DNA from: CAYRNR01 sp964425605
Lineage (GTDB): Bacteria > Myxococcota_A > UBA796 > UBA9615 > CAYRNR01
Assembly: GCA_964425605.1 (NCBI GenBank)
Contig: CAYRNR010000009.1
Coordinates: forward strand, 37,649 to 101,648
Direction of reading: 5' to 3'
DNA: 64,000 bases
Shown: positions 34,504 through 43,604 of the stretch, in pieces
Position numbering within the stretch: position 1 is the first letter of the stretch
Layout of the letters: every line of letters begins with the position of its first letter
The notes under the pieces: model-generated
Told to the model about the DNA's origin: nothing
Database searches by the model: none
What the model saw: the letters and a program-made list of their open reading frames with translations, nothing else
Position numbers and translations under genes: made by a program

Positions 34504-34947
34504 TCAGTGATTGTGCAGCGGCTCGAAGAAGAACAGGTACGCGGCCATCAGGTGCAGGTCCGCCGGTGTGCAGCCGTCGAACCTGCCGCGGGAGCTCCCC
34601 GAGCTGTTGCGGACCGTGCAGTCGTCCACGCGTCCCACGGACGAGCCCGACGCGTTGCGCACGGTCCCGTCGTCGTCCACGCGACCGATGCTGGAGCCCG
34701 AGGAGTTGCGGATCGTCCCGTCGTCGTCCACGCGGCCGATGCTCGAGCCCGATCCGTTCCTCACCGTCCCGCCGGACTCGATCCGGCCGATGCTGGAGCC
34801 GGACGAGTTGCGGATGGTCCCGTCGGAGTCCACGCGGCCGATGCTCGAGCCGGAGCCGTTGCGCACGGTCATCGAGGACCAGGCCCAGGCCGGGACCACG
34901 GCCAGGAGCGTGAGGACCGACAGCACGATCAGGGTAGTTCGCCGCAT
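34504..34947 (-). CDS. Small exported protein of six 17-residue Gly/Ser repeats
   Basis: This protein is 147 residues from the ATG at 34947 (GGAGG 7 bases upstream). A signal peptide is cleaved after AWA. Six near-identical units follow, of the form VRNGSGSSIGRVDSDGT; the last two are diverged and carry one Cys each (DDCT, DGCT). The regularity points to a beta-solenoid or radial beta fold with one turn per repeat, of the kind seen in small exported SGSSIGR-repeat proteins. A hydrophobic and His-containing end (LMAAYLFFFEPLHNH) follows. The repeats are 51 bases long at DNA level and nearly perfect, so copy number may vary between strains. Function is unknown. Confidence 0.75.
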   Translation of the reverse strand: MRRTTLIVLSVLTLLAVVPAWAWSSMTVRNGSGSSIGRVDSDGTIRNSSGSSIGRIESGGTVRNGSGSSIGRVDDDGTIRNSSGSSIGRVDDDGTVRNASGSSVGRVDDCTVRNSSGSSRGRFDGCTPADLHLMAAYLFFFEPLHNH

Positions 34948-34988
34948 CTCGTAGCCTCCTGCCGGTGCCAACCCCCGCGACGGGCGGG

Positions 34989-35438
34989 TCATTCCCCGAT
35001 GTCCTCGGCCCACAGGTCGGGTTTCTCCCGATGGAGCCGCTGCATCAGGGCGGTGCAGCGCGCGTCGTGCAGCACGCGGACCTCGATCCCCTCCTCGTGC
35101 AGCCAGTGCTCTGCGCCGAGGAAGGTGCCGTTCTCCCCCACGACGACCCGCTTGACCCGGTAGAGCACGGCGGCCCCGGTGCACATGGAGCAGGGGCTCA
35201 GCGTGGATACCAGCGTCAGCTCCCGCCAGTCCCGGCGCCGCCCGGCGTTGCGCAGGCACACCATCTCCGCGTGCGCGGTCGGATCGCCGGTCTGGACCCG
35301 CTCGTTGTGCCCCTGCGCGACGATCTCCCCCGCCTCGGTCATGAGAACCGAGCCGATGGGTATCCCGCCCTCGTCCCAGCTCTTCTCGGCCATCCGGATG
35401 GCGGCGTCGAGGCCGCTGTTCATGGTCTCGAGGTCCAT
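34989..35438 (-). CDS. Cytosine deaminase of the yeast FCY1 type
   Basis: This protein is 149 residues from ATG 35438. The cytidine/deoxycytidylate deaminase-fold zinc site is complete: HAE at 56-58 (His ligand, catalytic Glu) and PCSMC at 82-86 (two Cys ligands). Beyond the fold, long stretches follow yeast FCY1: GGIPIGSVL, STLSPCSMCTGA, RVVVGENGTF and the exact-type C-terminus WAEDIGE, which closes the active site in FCY1. It should deaminate cytosine to uracil in pyrimidine salvage, acting as a cytoplasmic dimer. tRNA adenosine deaminases (TadA) lack this C-terminus. The bacterial enzyme CodA is unrelated in fold. It is divergent from the membrane protein at 35570. Confidence 0.88.
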   Translation of the reverse strand: MDLETMNSGLDAAIRMAEKSWDEGGIPIGSVLMTEAGEIVAQGHNERVQTGDPTAHAEMVCLRNAGRRRDWRELTLVSTLSPCSMCTGAAVLYRVKRVVVGENGTFLGAEHWLHEEGIEVRVLHDARCTALMQRLHREKPDLWAEDIGE

Positions 35439-35569
35439 ATCGGACGCTCCCTCGCCAGATCCCCCGCGCCAGGATAGCAGGTGGCCGGCAGGACCGTCGC
35501 AGGCCACGGGGTGGGAACGATGGGCTTCCATCCGCTATCCTCTCGTGCCAACCAGGGAAGGATCCGGCC

Positions 35570-37453
35570 ATGGCGCCCAGCAGCGGACCGCACGACCCTC
35601 GCGTACGCCGCGGCAAGAGGTCGTTCGGGCTGTCCCTGAGGCGCCGGCGCCACCAGGCGACCGGGGCGACGCGCTGCGGCGCCACCGCCGTGCCGTTCGC
35701 GCTGCTGCTGGCGCTGCTCGCGTTCCACGTGACGGTGAACGTCGTCTGGCTCGCCACGGACCCCGATCCCGCCACCAATCGCCACAGCAGCGAACACACG
35801 GCCCTGCTGCACTATCTGGTGCTCAAGGGATACCCCCCGGTGGTGACCCACGGGCCACGGCCCGCGTACCGGGTGACCTGGCCCTCGGAGCCCGGCCGCG
35901 GCGCCGGGGATGTCGAGCCGCTGCTCCAGCCCTTCCGGATGGCGACGGATCCGGGCTGGGTACCCATGTGCCTGTTTCACCTGACCTCGGTCCTGCTGGC
36001 GTGCCTGCTGGGGCTCTCGTACACGTCGATGACCCTGGCGGGGACCGTGTTCTTCGTCATCACCGTGGGCTCGGTCTACGCCCTCGGTCGACGCCTCGGG
36101 GATCCCTGGATCGGACTACTGGCGGCGTTCGTGGTGGCCTCCTACCCCTTCGTGTTCGGCTGCCCCCGTCAGTACTTCGTGTACTCGTCGACCACCTCGA
36201 TGACCGCGCTGGCTGTGGCGCTGCTGGTGTGCAGCGAGGGCCTGCGCCGGCCGGTGATGGCGGCGCTGGCGGCCGTGGCCATCTCGCTGGGGATGCGGGC
36301 GGGTGAGAGCGGAACCGAGGCGACCCTGCTGCTGGTGAACCTCGCGGGTCCGCTGTGCATCGCGGCCGGGCTCGCCGTCCGTCCCGTCCTCGCGCCGCGT
36401 GGAGCTAGGAGCTACCGGGGCCTCCTCGGGTTCGCGCTGTTCCTGGCCGTCCTGCTGCCGACCATGGGACTGAAGTGGTACCTGACCGAGTTCGTCACCC
36501 ACACGCTGCTGTTGAACCTCCGGATGGGCGGTTCCTCGGACGCGGCCGTGGCCGTGTCCCTCCCGCGGGACACCCTCGGGTTCTACACCGTGCACCTGCG
36601 CGAGCTGACCCTGGTGCAGATCCGGTCCGCGCCGCTGCTGCTGGCGGCGATGGGGGGCATCGTCTGGCAGGGCTCCGATTGGCGCAACCCGAACACATGG
36701 ACGCTGGCGACCTGGATACTCGCGCCCACGATCCTGTTGTCGGCGCTCGTGCAGAAGAACCCCTGGTACCTCAGCCCGATACTGCCGGCCCTGGCCGTGC
36801 TCACGGCCCTGGGGCTCGACGCGCTGCGCGGCCGCACGAGGCGGATCGCCGTGGGTGTCGTCGTGGCCGCAGGTATCGTCCAGTTCGCCTGGATGACCGC
36901 CTTCCCCAACGCGTCGGCCTCGGCCTGGCGGACCGCTCACCGACAGCACATGAACATGGCCCACTACGCGTGGGTCCCCGCCCGGTACGACGAGCCCACC
37001 TCGCGCGCTGCGCAGGCGGCCTGGATCATCGGCGACGAGCTCGACCGGATGGACCCGGAACGAGCCGGGCTGCTGACGGTGGGGCTGGTGGTGCCCGACG
37101 ACCTCATCGCGAGCTCTCGCACCGACTGGCTGCTGCGGCTGGACCGCCCCCAGATGCTCACCTACACGCTGCAGGATCCCGGAATGCTGGTGGATCGGAT
37201 CGACGAGATCGACCTGCTCGCCTACGTGGGCGAGGAGGACCTGTCGGCCGGGCCGCCGGCCGGGGTGCCCCCTTGGCTCGAGGAGGCGGTGGACGTCCGT
37301 GCGACGGAGGGCTGGCCCGGCGGTCCCGACTACGACGAAGACGAGGCCGCGGCCTTGAACGCGGCGCTGCGGAGCTGGTCGGCCGGCGTGGACGAGACCA
37401 CGTACCAGGCGCGGGTGAGTGGAGCGGTGGCTATGATCCGCCGGAACCCCTGA
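35570..37453 (+). CDS. Polytopic membrane protein, GT-C glycosyltransferase-like
   Basis: This 627-residue protein has a basic N-terminus (about 35 residues with many Arg), then about 10-12 hydrophobic helices up to residue 450 and a soluble C-terminal domain of about 170 residues. The first periplasmic loop contains acidic residues (TDPDP, then SSEHTALLHY) where GT-C enzymes such as PMT/ArnT (GT39) place their catalytic Asp. The helix spacing and long first loop fit that superfamily. A lipid-linked sugar donor would be expected but is not shown. The 3' end overlaps the convergent gene by 23 bases. Confidence 0.65.
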   Translation: MAPSSGPHDPRVRRGKRSFGLSLRRRRHQATGATRCGATAVPFALLLALLAFHVTVNVVWLATDPDPATNRHSSEHTALLHYLVLKGYPPVVTHGPRPAYRVTWPSEPGRGAGDVEPLLQPFRMATDPGWVPMCLFHLTSVLLACLLGLSYTSMTLAGTVFFVITVGSVYALGRRLGDPWIGLLAAFVVASYPFVFGCPRQYFVYSSTTSMTALAVALLVCSEGLRRPVMAALAAVAISLGMRAGESGTEATLLLVNLAGPLCIAAGLAVRPVLAPRGARSYRGLLGFALFLAVLLPTMGLKWYLTEFVTHTLLLNLRMGGSSDAAVAVSLPRDTLGFYTVHLRELTLVQIRSAPLLLAAMGGIVWQGSDWRNPNTWTLATWILAPTILLSALVQKNPWYLSPILPALAVLTALGLDALRGRTRRIAVGVVVAAGIVQFAWMTAFPNASASAWRTAHRQHMNMAHYAWVPARYDEPTSRAAQAAWIIGDELDRMDPERAGLLTVGLVVPDDLIASSRTDWLLRLDRPQMLTYTLQDPGMLVDRIDEIDLLAYVGEEDLSAGPPAGVPPWLEEAVDVRATEGWPGGPDYDEDEAAALNAALRSWSAGVDETTYQARVSGAVAMIRRNP

Positions 37454-38141
37454 GCCGCTCGTGCAGCGACGCCGACAGCTGCCAACCGATGATCTTGGTG
37501 ATCTCGGCCCGCCGTCGCTCGAGCTCCTGCTCTCGTTCGGACTGGAAGGTGGCCTCGTCGAGCTCGCCGCGCTCTTTCTTCTCGATCAGGCCCACGATGG
37601 TGGCCTCGCCGGCCTCCATGGCCTGGGTCAGCTTCGCCGCGTCGGCGGCCTCGACCCGGTGATCGGCGATGAACGTGGCGACACGCTTCATCGCCTCGTC
37701 CCCGCTGATGAACTCCATGTGCGCGTTGTTGGGGGTCCCGCCCAGCTCGCGGGGTGCCCGCGCGGGGTCGAACGCGCCCTGACCCGGACCACCCCCCATC
37801 TGACCGCCCCCCATCTGACCACCCCCCATCTGACCGCCCCCCATCTGACCGCCCCCCATCTGACCGCCCTGGTTCTCGGAGAAGAACTGGGGCCCTCCGG
37901 GGCTCATCTGGCCGCCGGGTGAGACAGGCAGCTGGTTCAGGCGCGATCTCATCCCCAGTACGGTGATACTCAGGATCACGACGGCCACCGTGAGCACGGC
38001 AATGGCCGTCCACATCAACTTCCGTTCGTCGATCTGCAGCACGAACTCGGCGAATTCGTCGTCCCGGTCCTCGTCCTCGACGGGCTCGTCGATGGCGGTC
38101 GGCTCCTCGCCGTGGCGATCGCCGGTCTCCTGTTCGCTCAT
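37431..38141 (-). CDS. Single-pass membrane protein with GGQMG tandem repeats and heavy-metal-sensor-like helical domain
   Basis: This 236-residue protein has a cytoplasmic acidic N-terminus (1-40), one transmembrane helix (about 43-64, MWTAIAVLTVAVVILSITVLG), then a periplasmic linker with five copies of GGGQM. The C-terminal about 110 residues are helical and highly charged (EKKERGELDEATFQSEREQELERRRAEI), the look of periplasmic metal-resistor/Spy-like helical hairpins. That likeness is only at the level of composition. GGAGG lies 5 bases before the ATG. Its last 23 bases overlap the convergent membrane-protein gene. Confidence 0.62.
   Translation of the reverse strand: MSEQETGDRHGEEPTAIDEPVEDEDRDDEFAEFVLQIDERKLMWTAIAVLTVAVVILSITVLGMRSRLNQLPVSPGGQMSPGGPQFFSENQGGQMGGGQMGGGQMGGGQMGGGQMGGGPGQGAFDPARAPRELGGTPNNAHMEFISGDEAMKRVATFIADHRVEAADAAKLTQAMEAGEATIVGLIEKKERGELDEATFQSEREQELERRRAEITKIIGWQLSASLHERLRGSGGS
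37792..37866. repeat. Five copies of a 15-base tandem repeat
   Basis: The unit CCCCCCATCTGACCG occurs five times head to tail, with a single mismatch (the fifteenth base is A in the second unit). It encodes five GGGQM units in the linker of the minus-strand membrane protein. Because the unit is a multiple of three, gain or loss of copies changes linker length without a frameshift. Confidence 0.9.
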
Positions 38142-38183
38142 CCTGTCCTCCGCGCGGGTGTGGGCCCCGCGACACCCCGGCGG

Positions 38184-40424
38184 CTACGGATTCACAGGGA
38201 GCAGCCGCCTGAGTTCGGTGGGGGAAGTATACTCGATGTAGCAGGGGTAGAGCTCCTCGGTGAGGAACGTGTGGGGGAAGTGCAGGGGGTGCGCGTCGGT
38301 GATGATCTCGGCCCCCGCTGCGATCTCCCGGAGCTGCTCGGTGGTGTACCAGAGCCTGGCGCGAGGCCTCGGTCCGAGGTGTCCCTCCGAGCCGTCCACG
38401 GGTGCCCCGCCGTTGCGGCCGACCAGCATGCCGATGTCCTGGGAGATCTCGTACATGGCCGCGTTGGGGAACACCTCGAGGAAGGTGGCGATCTCCCGGC
38501 GGAACGCCTCCTCGGTGATGCGGAACAGGTGGAGCCGGCCGGCGTAGAGTCCGCCCGGCGCGAGCCGGCTTCGGGCGATCTCGTTGAACTCGCGGGTGCT
38601 CAGCTCCAGGTACCAGGCGTAGAGGGCCGCGTCGTTGACGATGATGTCGAACGTGCGGGTCGTGGTCATCAGGAAGTGCCGCCCGTCGTTCTCGACGAAC
38701 CGGAACCGATCCGAGTCGAGCGCCTCCGCCCGCGGACCGAGCACGTGGGGGATCAGGTGCGGCAGATCCCCGTCGAAGTCCACGGCCAGGACCTCGTCGA
38801 GTTGCTCCTGTTCCAGAGCCTTGACGACGACGCTGCCGGTTCCCAGACCGATGATCGCCGCACGGCTCGCCTCCGTGTGGATCTCCGTGAGGAGCTCCGC
38901 GTCGGAGCCCCCGCCGAGCAACCGCTCTCCGTGCACCAGCAGGAACCGGTCCCCCTGGGGGTGGTCGACGACGGCCGTCGAGCTGTTGCGCCCCTCGGTG
39001 AACACCAGCACCGTCTCTCCGGGGAACAGGATGAGGTGGATGTGGGGCGGAACCCACACCAGCATCCCCACACACGCCACCATGGCCACGAGCCCTCCGG
39101 CCACCACCCGGCGCGACCTCCGGGCCGGAGAGACCAGCGCGGACCAGCACCACGTCGCGCAGACCAGCCCCGCACCGGAGACGAGGATCAAGCAGCGCAC
39201 GGCCCCCAGGGCGGGCATCAGCCAGAACCCGGTGACGAAGGCGCCTGCGATGCCACCGACGGTCGACAGCGCAGCGAGCGAGCCCACCCCGGTCCCCACC
39301 TCACCCCCGCGGCGGATGGTCAGGTGCGACGCCAGCGGGAACAGAGCCCCCGAGAAGGCAGCAGGCAGCACGATCGCGGGTATCAGTAGCCAGACCCGTT
39401 CCCAGGGGAGCGTCAACCCCACGGACTTCAGCGCCAGCACGGGGTTCATGACCTCGACCCTCGGCAGGAGGGCGAGCACGGAGAACAGGGTCGAGATCCC
39501 GATCCCGGCCACGAGGTACGCGAAGAGGGCGCGCGCTTCCACGCGCGCGAGCAGGCGCGGGAACAGGACGTACGCCCCGAAGGAATGACCCAGCAGGAAG
39601 CACACGAGGATCAACCCGAAGGTGTAGGTCGCCGCGTTGATGCCGAACTGGGCGAAGCAGCGGGTCCAGAGCACCTCCACGCTGATCGTGGAGAACCCCA
39701 CGATCAGGTACCCCACCGCCACCGTGGCGACCTCCTTCGACAGGATCCACGGACGCGGGACAGGGGCGCTGACCGCGGGGAGCTGACGCCGGAAGTGCAC
39801 CACCAGCGCGAGCCCTGCGGCCGTGAGGTTGGCGCAGGTCCCGAGCCAGGCGGTCGCCGGGTATCCGAGGAGGCCGATGGTGAAGAACGTCGTCGCCAGG
39901 CAACCCGCGGCCGCGCCCGCCACGTTCAGGCCGTAGAACCCGGCCACGCCGCGCCCGATCCCGCGCTCGTCACGCACGAACGCCTTGCAGGCCGCCGGCA
40001 GGGTCGCTCCCGAGGCCAGGGCCGGAGGCAACAGCAGGAGCGATCCGAGCATGAACCGCAGCCCGGTGTGGACGGCAAAGGAGATGTCGCGACCGGTCAC
40101 CAAGTCCAGGTACACCCCCTCGACCAGGTGCCTCAGAGGGGAGAACAGCTGCGCGTAGACGCCCAGGAACACCTCGAGGGCCGCGAACACGAGCAGCGGC
40201 GGGAGGGAGCGCCGGTCCACCAGCCGCCCCGCCAGCCAGGCCCCCAGCGCGAGGCCCGCCATGAACGTCGTGAGGATGGTGGTGATGGCGTGATAGGTCA
40301 CGCCGAACAGCGAGACGAGCTGACGCACCCACGACATCTCGTAGGTCAGCGCGGCGTAGCCCGAGAGGAAGAATGCGACGAGTAGCCCGGTGGTGAGGCT
40401 GATCCGGAGTTTCGCCTCCGCCAT
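38184..40424 (-). CDS. Fused MFS-like transporter / spermidine synthase-like protein
   Basis: This protein is 746 residues from ATG 40424 (MAEAKLRISL). Residues 10-510 hold about 12-14 hydrophobic helices with the family's hallmark GYAALTYEMSWVRQL near the N-terminus and GATLPAA in helix 6. The last about 230 residues are a spermidine-synthase-type Rossmann domain: IIGLGTGSVV, AVDFDGDL, FVENDGRHFL and FDIIVNDA. In true spermidine synthases the last motif ends in an Asp-Ser pair that acts as base; here it is NDAALYAWY, so aminopropyl transfer is doubtful. This architecture is widespread but uncharacterised in Deltaproteobacteria. It is divergent from the membrane protein at 40582. Confidence 0.87.
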   Translation of the reverse strand: MAEAKLRISLTTGLLVAFFLSGYAALTYEMSWVRQLVSLFGVTYHAITTILTTFMAGLALGAWLAGRLVDRRSLPPLLVFAALEVFLGVYAQLFSPLRHLVEGVYLDLVTGRDISFAVHTGLRFMLGSLLLLPPALASGATLPAACKAFVRDERGIGRGVAGFYGLNVAGAAAGCLATTFFTIGLLGYPATAWLGTCANLTAAGLALVVHFRRQLPAVSAPVPRPWILSKEVATVAVGYLIVGFSTISVEVLWTRCFAQFGINAATYTFGLILVCFLLGHSFGAYVLFPRLLARVEARALFAYLVAGIGISTLFSVLALLPRVEVMNPVLALKSVGLTLPWERVWLLIPAIVLPAAFSGALFPLASHLTIRRGGEVGTGVGSLAALSTVGGIAGAFVTGFWLMPALGAVRCLILVSGAGLVCATWCWSALVSPARRSRRVVAGGLVAMVACVGMLVWVPPHIHLILFPGETVLVFTEGRNSSTAVVDHPQGDRFLLVHGERLLGGGSDAELLTEIHTEASRAAIIGLGTGSVVVKALEQEQLDEVLAVDFDGDLPHLIPHVLGPRAEALDSDRFRFVENDGRHFLMTTTRTFDIIVNDAALYAWYLELSTREFNEIARSRLAPGGLYAGRLHLFRITEEAFRREIATFLEVFPNAAMYEISQDIGMLVGRNGGAPVDGSEGHLGPRPRARLWYTTEQLREIAAGAEIITDAHPLHFPHTFLTEELYPCYIEYTSPTELRRLLPVNP

Positions 40425-40581
40425 GTTCGCGCCCGCCCGTGTTCCCGTTTCTGCGACCCAGGGGACATGCTGGCATCGACTCCGGGGGAGCACAAGGACG
40501 GCGGGCCGCCGCGGTCGCTGTGGACGGACCCGTCTGGCATACTCGACGAGCAGTGCGCGGACCCCAGGAGGCGACGGCGGC

Positions 40582-42339
40582 GTGACAGCCAACCACCGGC
40601 ATCGGTCCCCCCACACCCGCGCCCTCGGGATCTACGTCCTGCTCGCCGTCGTCGTCACCTTCCCGATGGTGCTGCAGTTCTGGGACCACGTGGTGGGGCA
40701 CGCGGACTCCGACGTCTGGGCCCATGTCTGGGGGTACTGGCGCACCGAGCGGGCCCTGCTGCAGGACCTCGAGCTGCCCACGCGCGTGGACTACCTCAAC
40801 TTCCCCCACGGCGGCGTCCTGTACCACGTGGATCTCCTCAACAGCCTGCTGGTGCTGCCCTTCAGGGTCGTGCTGGGCAGCACCATCTCGTTCAACCTCC
40901 TCGTGCTCGCGCAGCTGGTGGGCGGCGCGTACGCGGCGTTCCTGCTGACCCGGCATTTGACCGACCGCGTCGGCCCCTCGATCCTGGCGGGCGCGGCCTA
41001 CGGATTCTGCCCCTACGTGCTGTCGATGGGGCTCTCCAGCGGCGTGTCCGAGCGGCTCAACACCGCCTGGATGCCCCTGTTCGTGCTGTGCGTCCTCAGG
41101 GCGGTGGAGACCCGCAAGAGGGGCTACGCCGTGGCCGCGGGGGTCCTGTGCCTGCTGACGGCGGCGGGCTGCTACAAGTACTGCATCTTCCTCGCCTCGC
41201 TGTCGGCGGTGCTGTTCACGTACCTGCTGGTGCGACCCCTCGCGTGGCGCGCCCTCGGCGCCCGCCGAGGTCCCTCGTCGATCCGCTTCCGCGACAGCGT
41301 CCTCGCGGTGGGCCTCACCACCGTGTCGTGCGCGGTGATGGTGCTCCCCCTGGGCCTGTACGCCCGCCAGCTGACCGGAGACGAGGCCGCGCTGTTCCAG
41401 CGGCAGGGCTCCATGCTCTGGAACGGATCGATCCCCCTGGAGAACTACACGCCGTTCACCCTGGCGGACTTCCTCGTCCCTGGCCACTCACGGTTCTTCG
41501 AGACCCAGTACTTCGACCTGCTGGTCCAGGAGCCCTACGTGGGCTGGAGCCTGCTGCTGCTGGGGCTCGCGTCCGTGCTGTCGCGACGCCGCTTCGTGCG
41601 GTTCTTCTTCCCCACCGCGCTGCTGTTCCTGCTGCTGGCCATGGGCCCCGATCCGTCGCCGATGGGCGCCCTGTCCTTCGTCTACGAGGGGCTCGCCCGG
41701 GTCGTGCCCTACTTCAGCTACCTGCGCAACCCATGGGAGATGGTGCTGGTGGTGTCCATGTGCCTGGCGGTGGCCGGCGGCGCGGGCCTCGCGGGGCTGC
41801 TCGACCGGGTGCGCGGGCGCTGGCGGACGGGGCTGATGGGGCTGGCGTCGGTCGCCGTGGCCGTGGACCTGCTGGTGTTCACCATCGCGCCGGTGCCCGT
41901 CTCGCTGGCGCCGGTGGAGGTCCCGCAGGTGTACCGTGACCTGGCCGCGGACGTGGAAGACTACGGCGTGTTCGATTACCCCCCCTACCGCGCCTGCTCG
42001 ACGCTCAAGCCGGAGGAGTACCTGCTGTTCCAGACCGTCCACCACAAGGCGATCCCCCACGCCATCAACGAGTCGTGGCTCGAGGAGGACCCCTTCTGGG
42101 GGGCGGCCATCCGTCACCAGCGGTGCGAGCACCCCGGGTTCGATCCGCGCCCGGCCGACGCGGAGGCCGCCTTGATGGGGCTCTCGGCGGACGGGTTCCG
42201 TTTCTTCGTGTTGCACCGGGACATGATGGCGCCCGGTGGCGCGGAGCTGTTCGAGCAGCTCCTGGCAGGGAGCCTGGGGGAACCGGTGGTGCGGGAGGGT
42301 GACCTGGCGGTCTACTGGCTCGGCGCGGTGTCCATGTAG
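40582..42339 (+). CDS. Polytopic membrane protein, GT-C-like/YfhO-like
   Basis: This protein is 585 residues from GTG 40582 (AGGAGG 10 bases upstream). Open frame further upstream has no plausible start and runs into the divergent promoter region. About 11 hydrophobic helices fill residues 15-430. The first loop, after LLAVVVTFPMVL, reads FWDHVVGHADSDVWAHVWGYW. These acidic/His residues sit where GT-C enzymes bind donor and metal. A soluble C-terminal part (about 450-585) follows. It shares layout with the gene at 50750 (loop ending VMWW, followed by a FNYPFGG versus LNFPHGG segment), so the two are probably paralogues. Each lies next to an SGNH hydrolase gene. Confidence 0.68.
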   Translation: MTANHRHRSPHTRALGIYVLLAVVVTFPMVLQFWDHVVGHADSDVWAHVWGYWRTERALLQDLELPTRVDYLNFPHGGVLYHVDLLNSLLVLPFRVVLGSTISFNLLVLAQLVGGAYAAFLLTRHLTDRVGPSILAGAAYGFCPYVLSMGLSSGVSERLNTAWMPLFVLCVLRAVETRKRGYAVAAGVLCLLTAAGCYKYCIFLASLSAVLFTYLLVRPLAWRALGARRGPSSIRFRDSVLAVGLTTVSCAVMVLPLGLYARQLTGDEAALFQRQGSMLWNGSIPLENYTPFTLADFLVPGHSRFFETQYFDLLVQEPYVGWSLLLLGLASVLSRRRFVRFFFPTALLFLLLAMGPDPSPMGALSFVYEGLARVVPYFSYLRNPWEMVLVVSMCLAVAGGAGLAGLLDRVRGRWRTGLMGLASVAVAVDLLVFTIAPVPVSLAPVEVPQVYRDLAADVEDYGVFDYPPYRACSTLKPEEYLLFQTVHHKAIPHAINESWLEEDPFWGAAIRHQRCEHPGFDPRPADAEAALMGLSADGFRFFVLHRDMMAPGGAELFEQLLAGSLGEPVVREGDLAVYWLGAVSM

Positions 42340-43499
42340 CCGGTCTCCTCGAGGATCACCGGCGCGAGCAGCTCGGCCATCGCCCGGTGGCCGTCCCGCG
42401 AGAAGTGCAGCTCGTCGGCGAACAGCCATGGAGCGAGGACCGCGCCGTGGGAGTCCAGGGGGAGCTCGTCCTGCGCCACCACGAGCCGCACGCCCGGCTG
42501 TGCCCCCACCTCGCGGGCGACGGCCTCGATGCCCGTGCTGGCCCGGACCGGACGCAGCGAGGCGTCCCGCGCCTGCTCCAGCAGCTCCCGCGCGCGCCGC
42601 GGCTCCGTCGCGCGCAGCGCCATGCCGTCGCTCCAGCGCTCGTAGTTGGCCTCGCCGCGCGGGGTCGGCGCGAACACGGGGGGATAGGTCAGATCGCACG
42701 CGGTGGAGACCAGCACGAGGCGGACGCCGGCCTTGCGTGTCTCCTCGACGATCCGTTCGAGGTGGTCGCGGAACCTGGACTCGATGGCCGCGATCTCCCG
42801 ATCCGACAGGGGTGGATCCGGGATCGTCTCCGCCGTCTCGGTGCTCGGCACGACCCCCTCGAGCAGCCGCCTGAGCTGCACGAACAGCTGGAGGCGTTCC
42901 AGCGCGGGGTGTCCCTTCATGGCGAAGCCGCTGAACCCGCTGTAGCGCTTCTCGAAGTACGCGTTGCCGATCTCGCAGTGCCCGGAGTAGACCACCACGG
43001 TGGTCACCGAGAACTCCAGCAGCTCCTCGAGGATGTCCACGAGGTAGCCCGAGCTCGCGCCCGAGCGGCCCAGGTTGAGGGTGGGTATCCCGGTGAGCTG
43101 CTCGAGCTGACCGGCGAACTCCAGGTCCCAGATCCCCTGCTCCGGCACGCCGGCCCCCATGGGGGTGCCTCCGTGCACGCTGCTCGCTCCGAGCACGGCC
43201 ACCCGCGGCCCGGCCACGCGGGCCGGGAAGGAGATCCCGGAGGGGGGCTGGTAGGTGGTGTGCACCCGGTCGCCGTCCCGCTGGAGATAGGTGTCCATCT
43301 CGGTGATGCCGACCACGACGCGGACTGGTGGGGCGGGGTTGCCGAGGGCCAGCCGCAGGGCTGCCTCGAAGATCAGCAGCGCGATCGCGGCCACCAGGAG
43401 GCCGGAGACCAGGCGTCCCGCCCAGGGCGGACCGATCCTCCCGACGAGGAAGGCCTGGATCAGGCCGGGAATGCTGCTTCGGTTCCGTCTCCTCGGCAT
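42312..43499 (-). CDS. Membrane-anchored SGNH/GDSL-family hydrolase
   Basis: This protein is 395 residues from ATG 43499, with a basic N-terminus, one transmembrane anchor (about 30-52) and an extracytoplasmic catalytic domain. The SGNH blocks are present: AVLGASSVHG (nucleophile Ser, with Ala replacing the Asp of GDS), NLGRSGASSG (block II Gly), YSGHCEIGN (block III Asn) and DELHFSRDGH (Asp-x-x-His). Such anchored SGNH proteins usually add or remove acyl groups on envelope polysaccharides. The convergent neighbour overlaps by 28 bases. The gene at 52624 encodes a second SGNH protein next to a paralogous membrane protein, which suggests two copies of a functional pair. Confidence 0.82.
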   Translation of the reverse strand: MPRRRNRSSIPGLIQAFLVGRIGPPWAGRLVSGLLVAAIALLIFEAALRLALGNPAPPVRVVVGITEMDTYLQRDGDRVHTTYQPPSGISFPARVAGPRVAVLGASSVHGGTPMGAGVPEQGIWDLEFAGQLEQLTGIPTLNLGRSGASSGYLVDILEELLEFSVTTVVVYSGHCEIGNAYFEKRYSGFSGFAMKGHPALERLQLFVQLRRLLEGVVPSTETAETIPDPPLSDREIAAIESRFRDHLERIVEETRKAGVRLVLVSTACDLTYPPVFAPTPRGEANYERWSDGMALRATEPRRARELLEQARDASLRPVRASTGIEAVAREVGAQPGVRLVVAQDELPLDSHGAVLAPWLFADELHFSRDGHRAMAELLAPVILEETGYMDTAPSQ

Positions 43500-43604
43500 G
43501 CCCGGCGAAGTATAGCCGCGAGGCGCGCTGGACGGGCAAGTGAATGGCTGACAGGCCCCCGCGCCATTGGCTACCCTTGGTGCCTCTGCAGTGGAGCTGG
43601 CCCT

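Noticed and set aside
37792..37866. The 15-base direct repeats as a CRISPR array
   Set aside because: The units are contiguous with no spacers and are in frame within a coding sequence.
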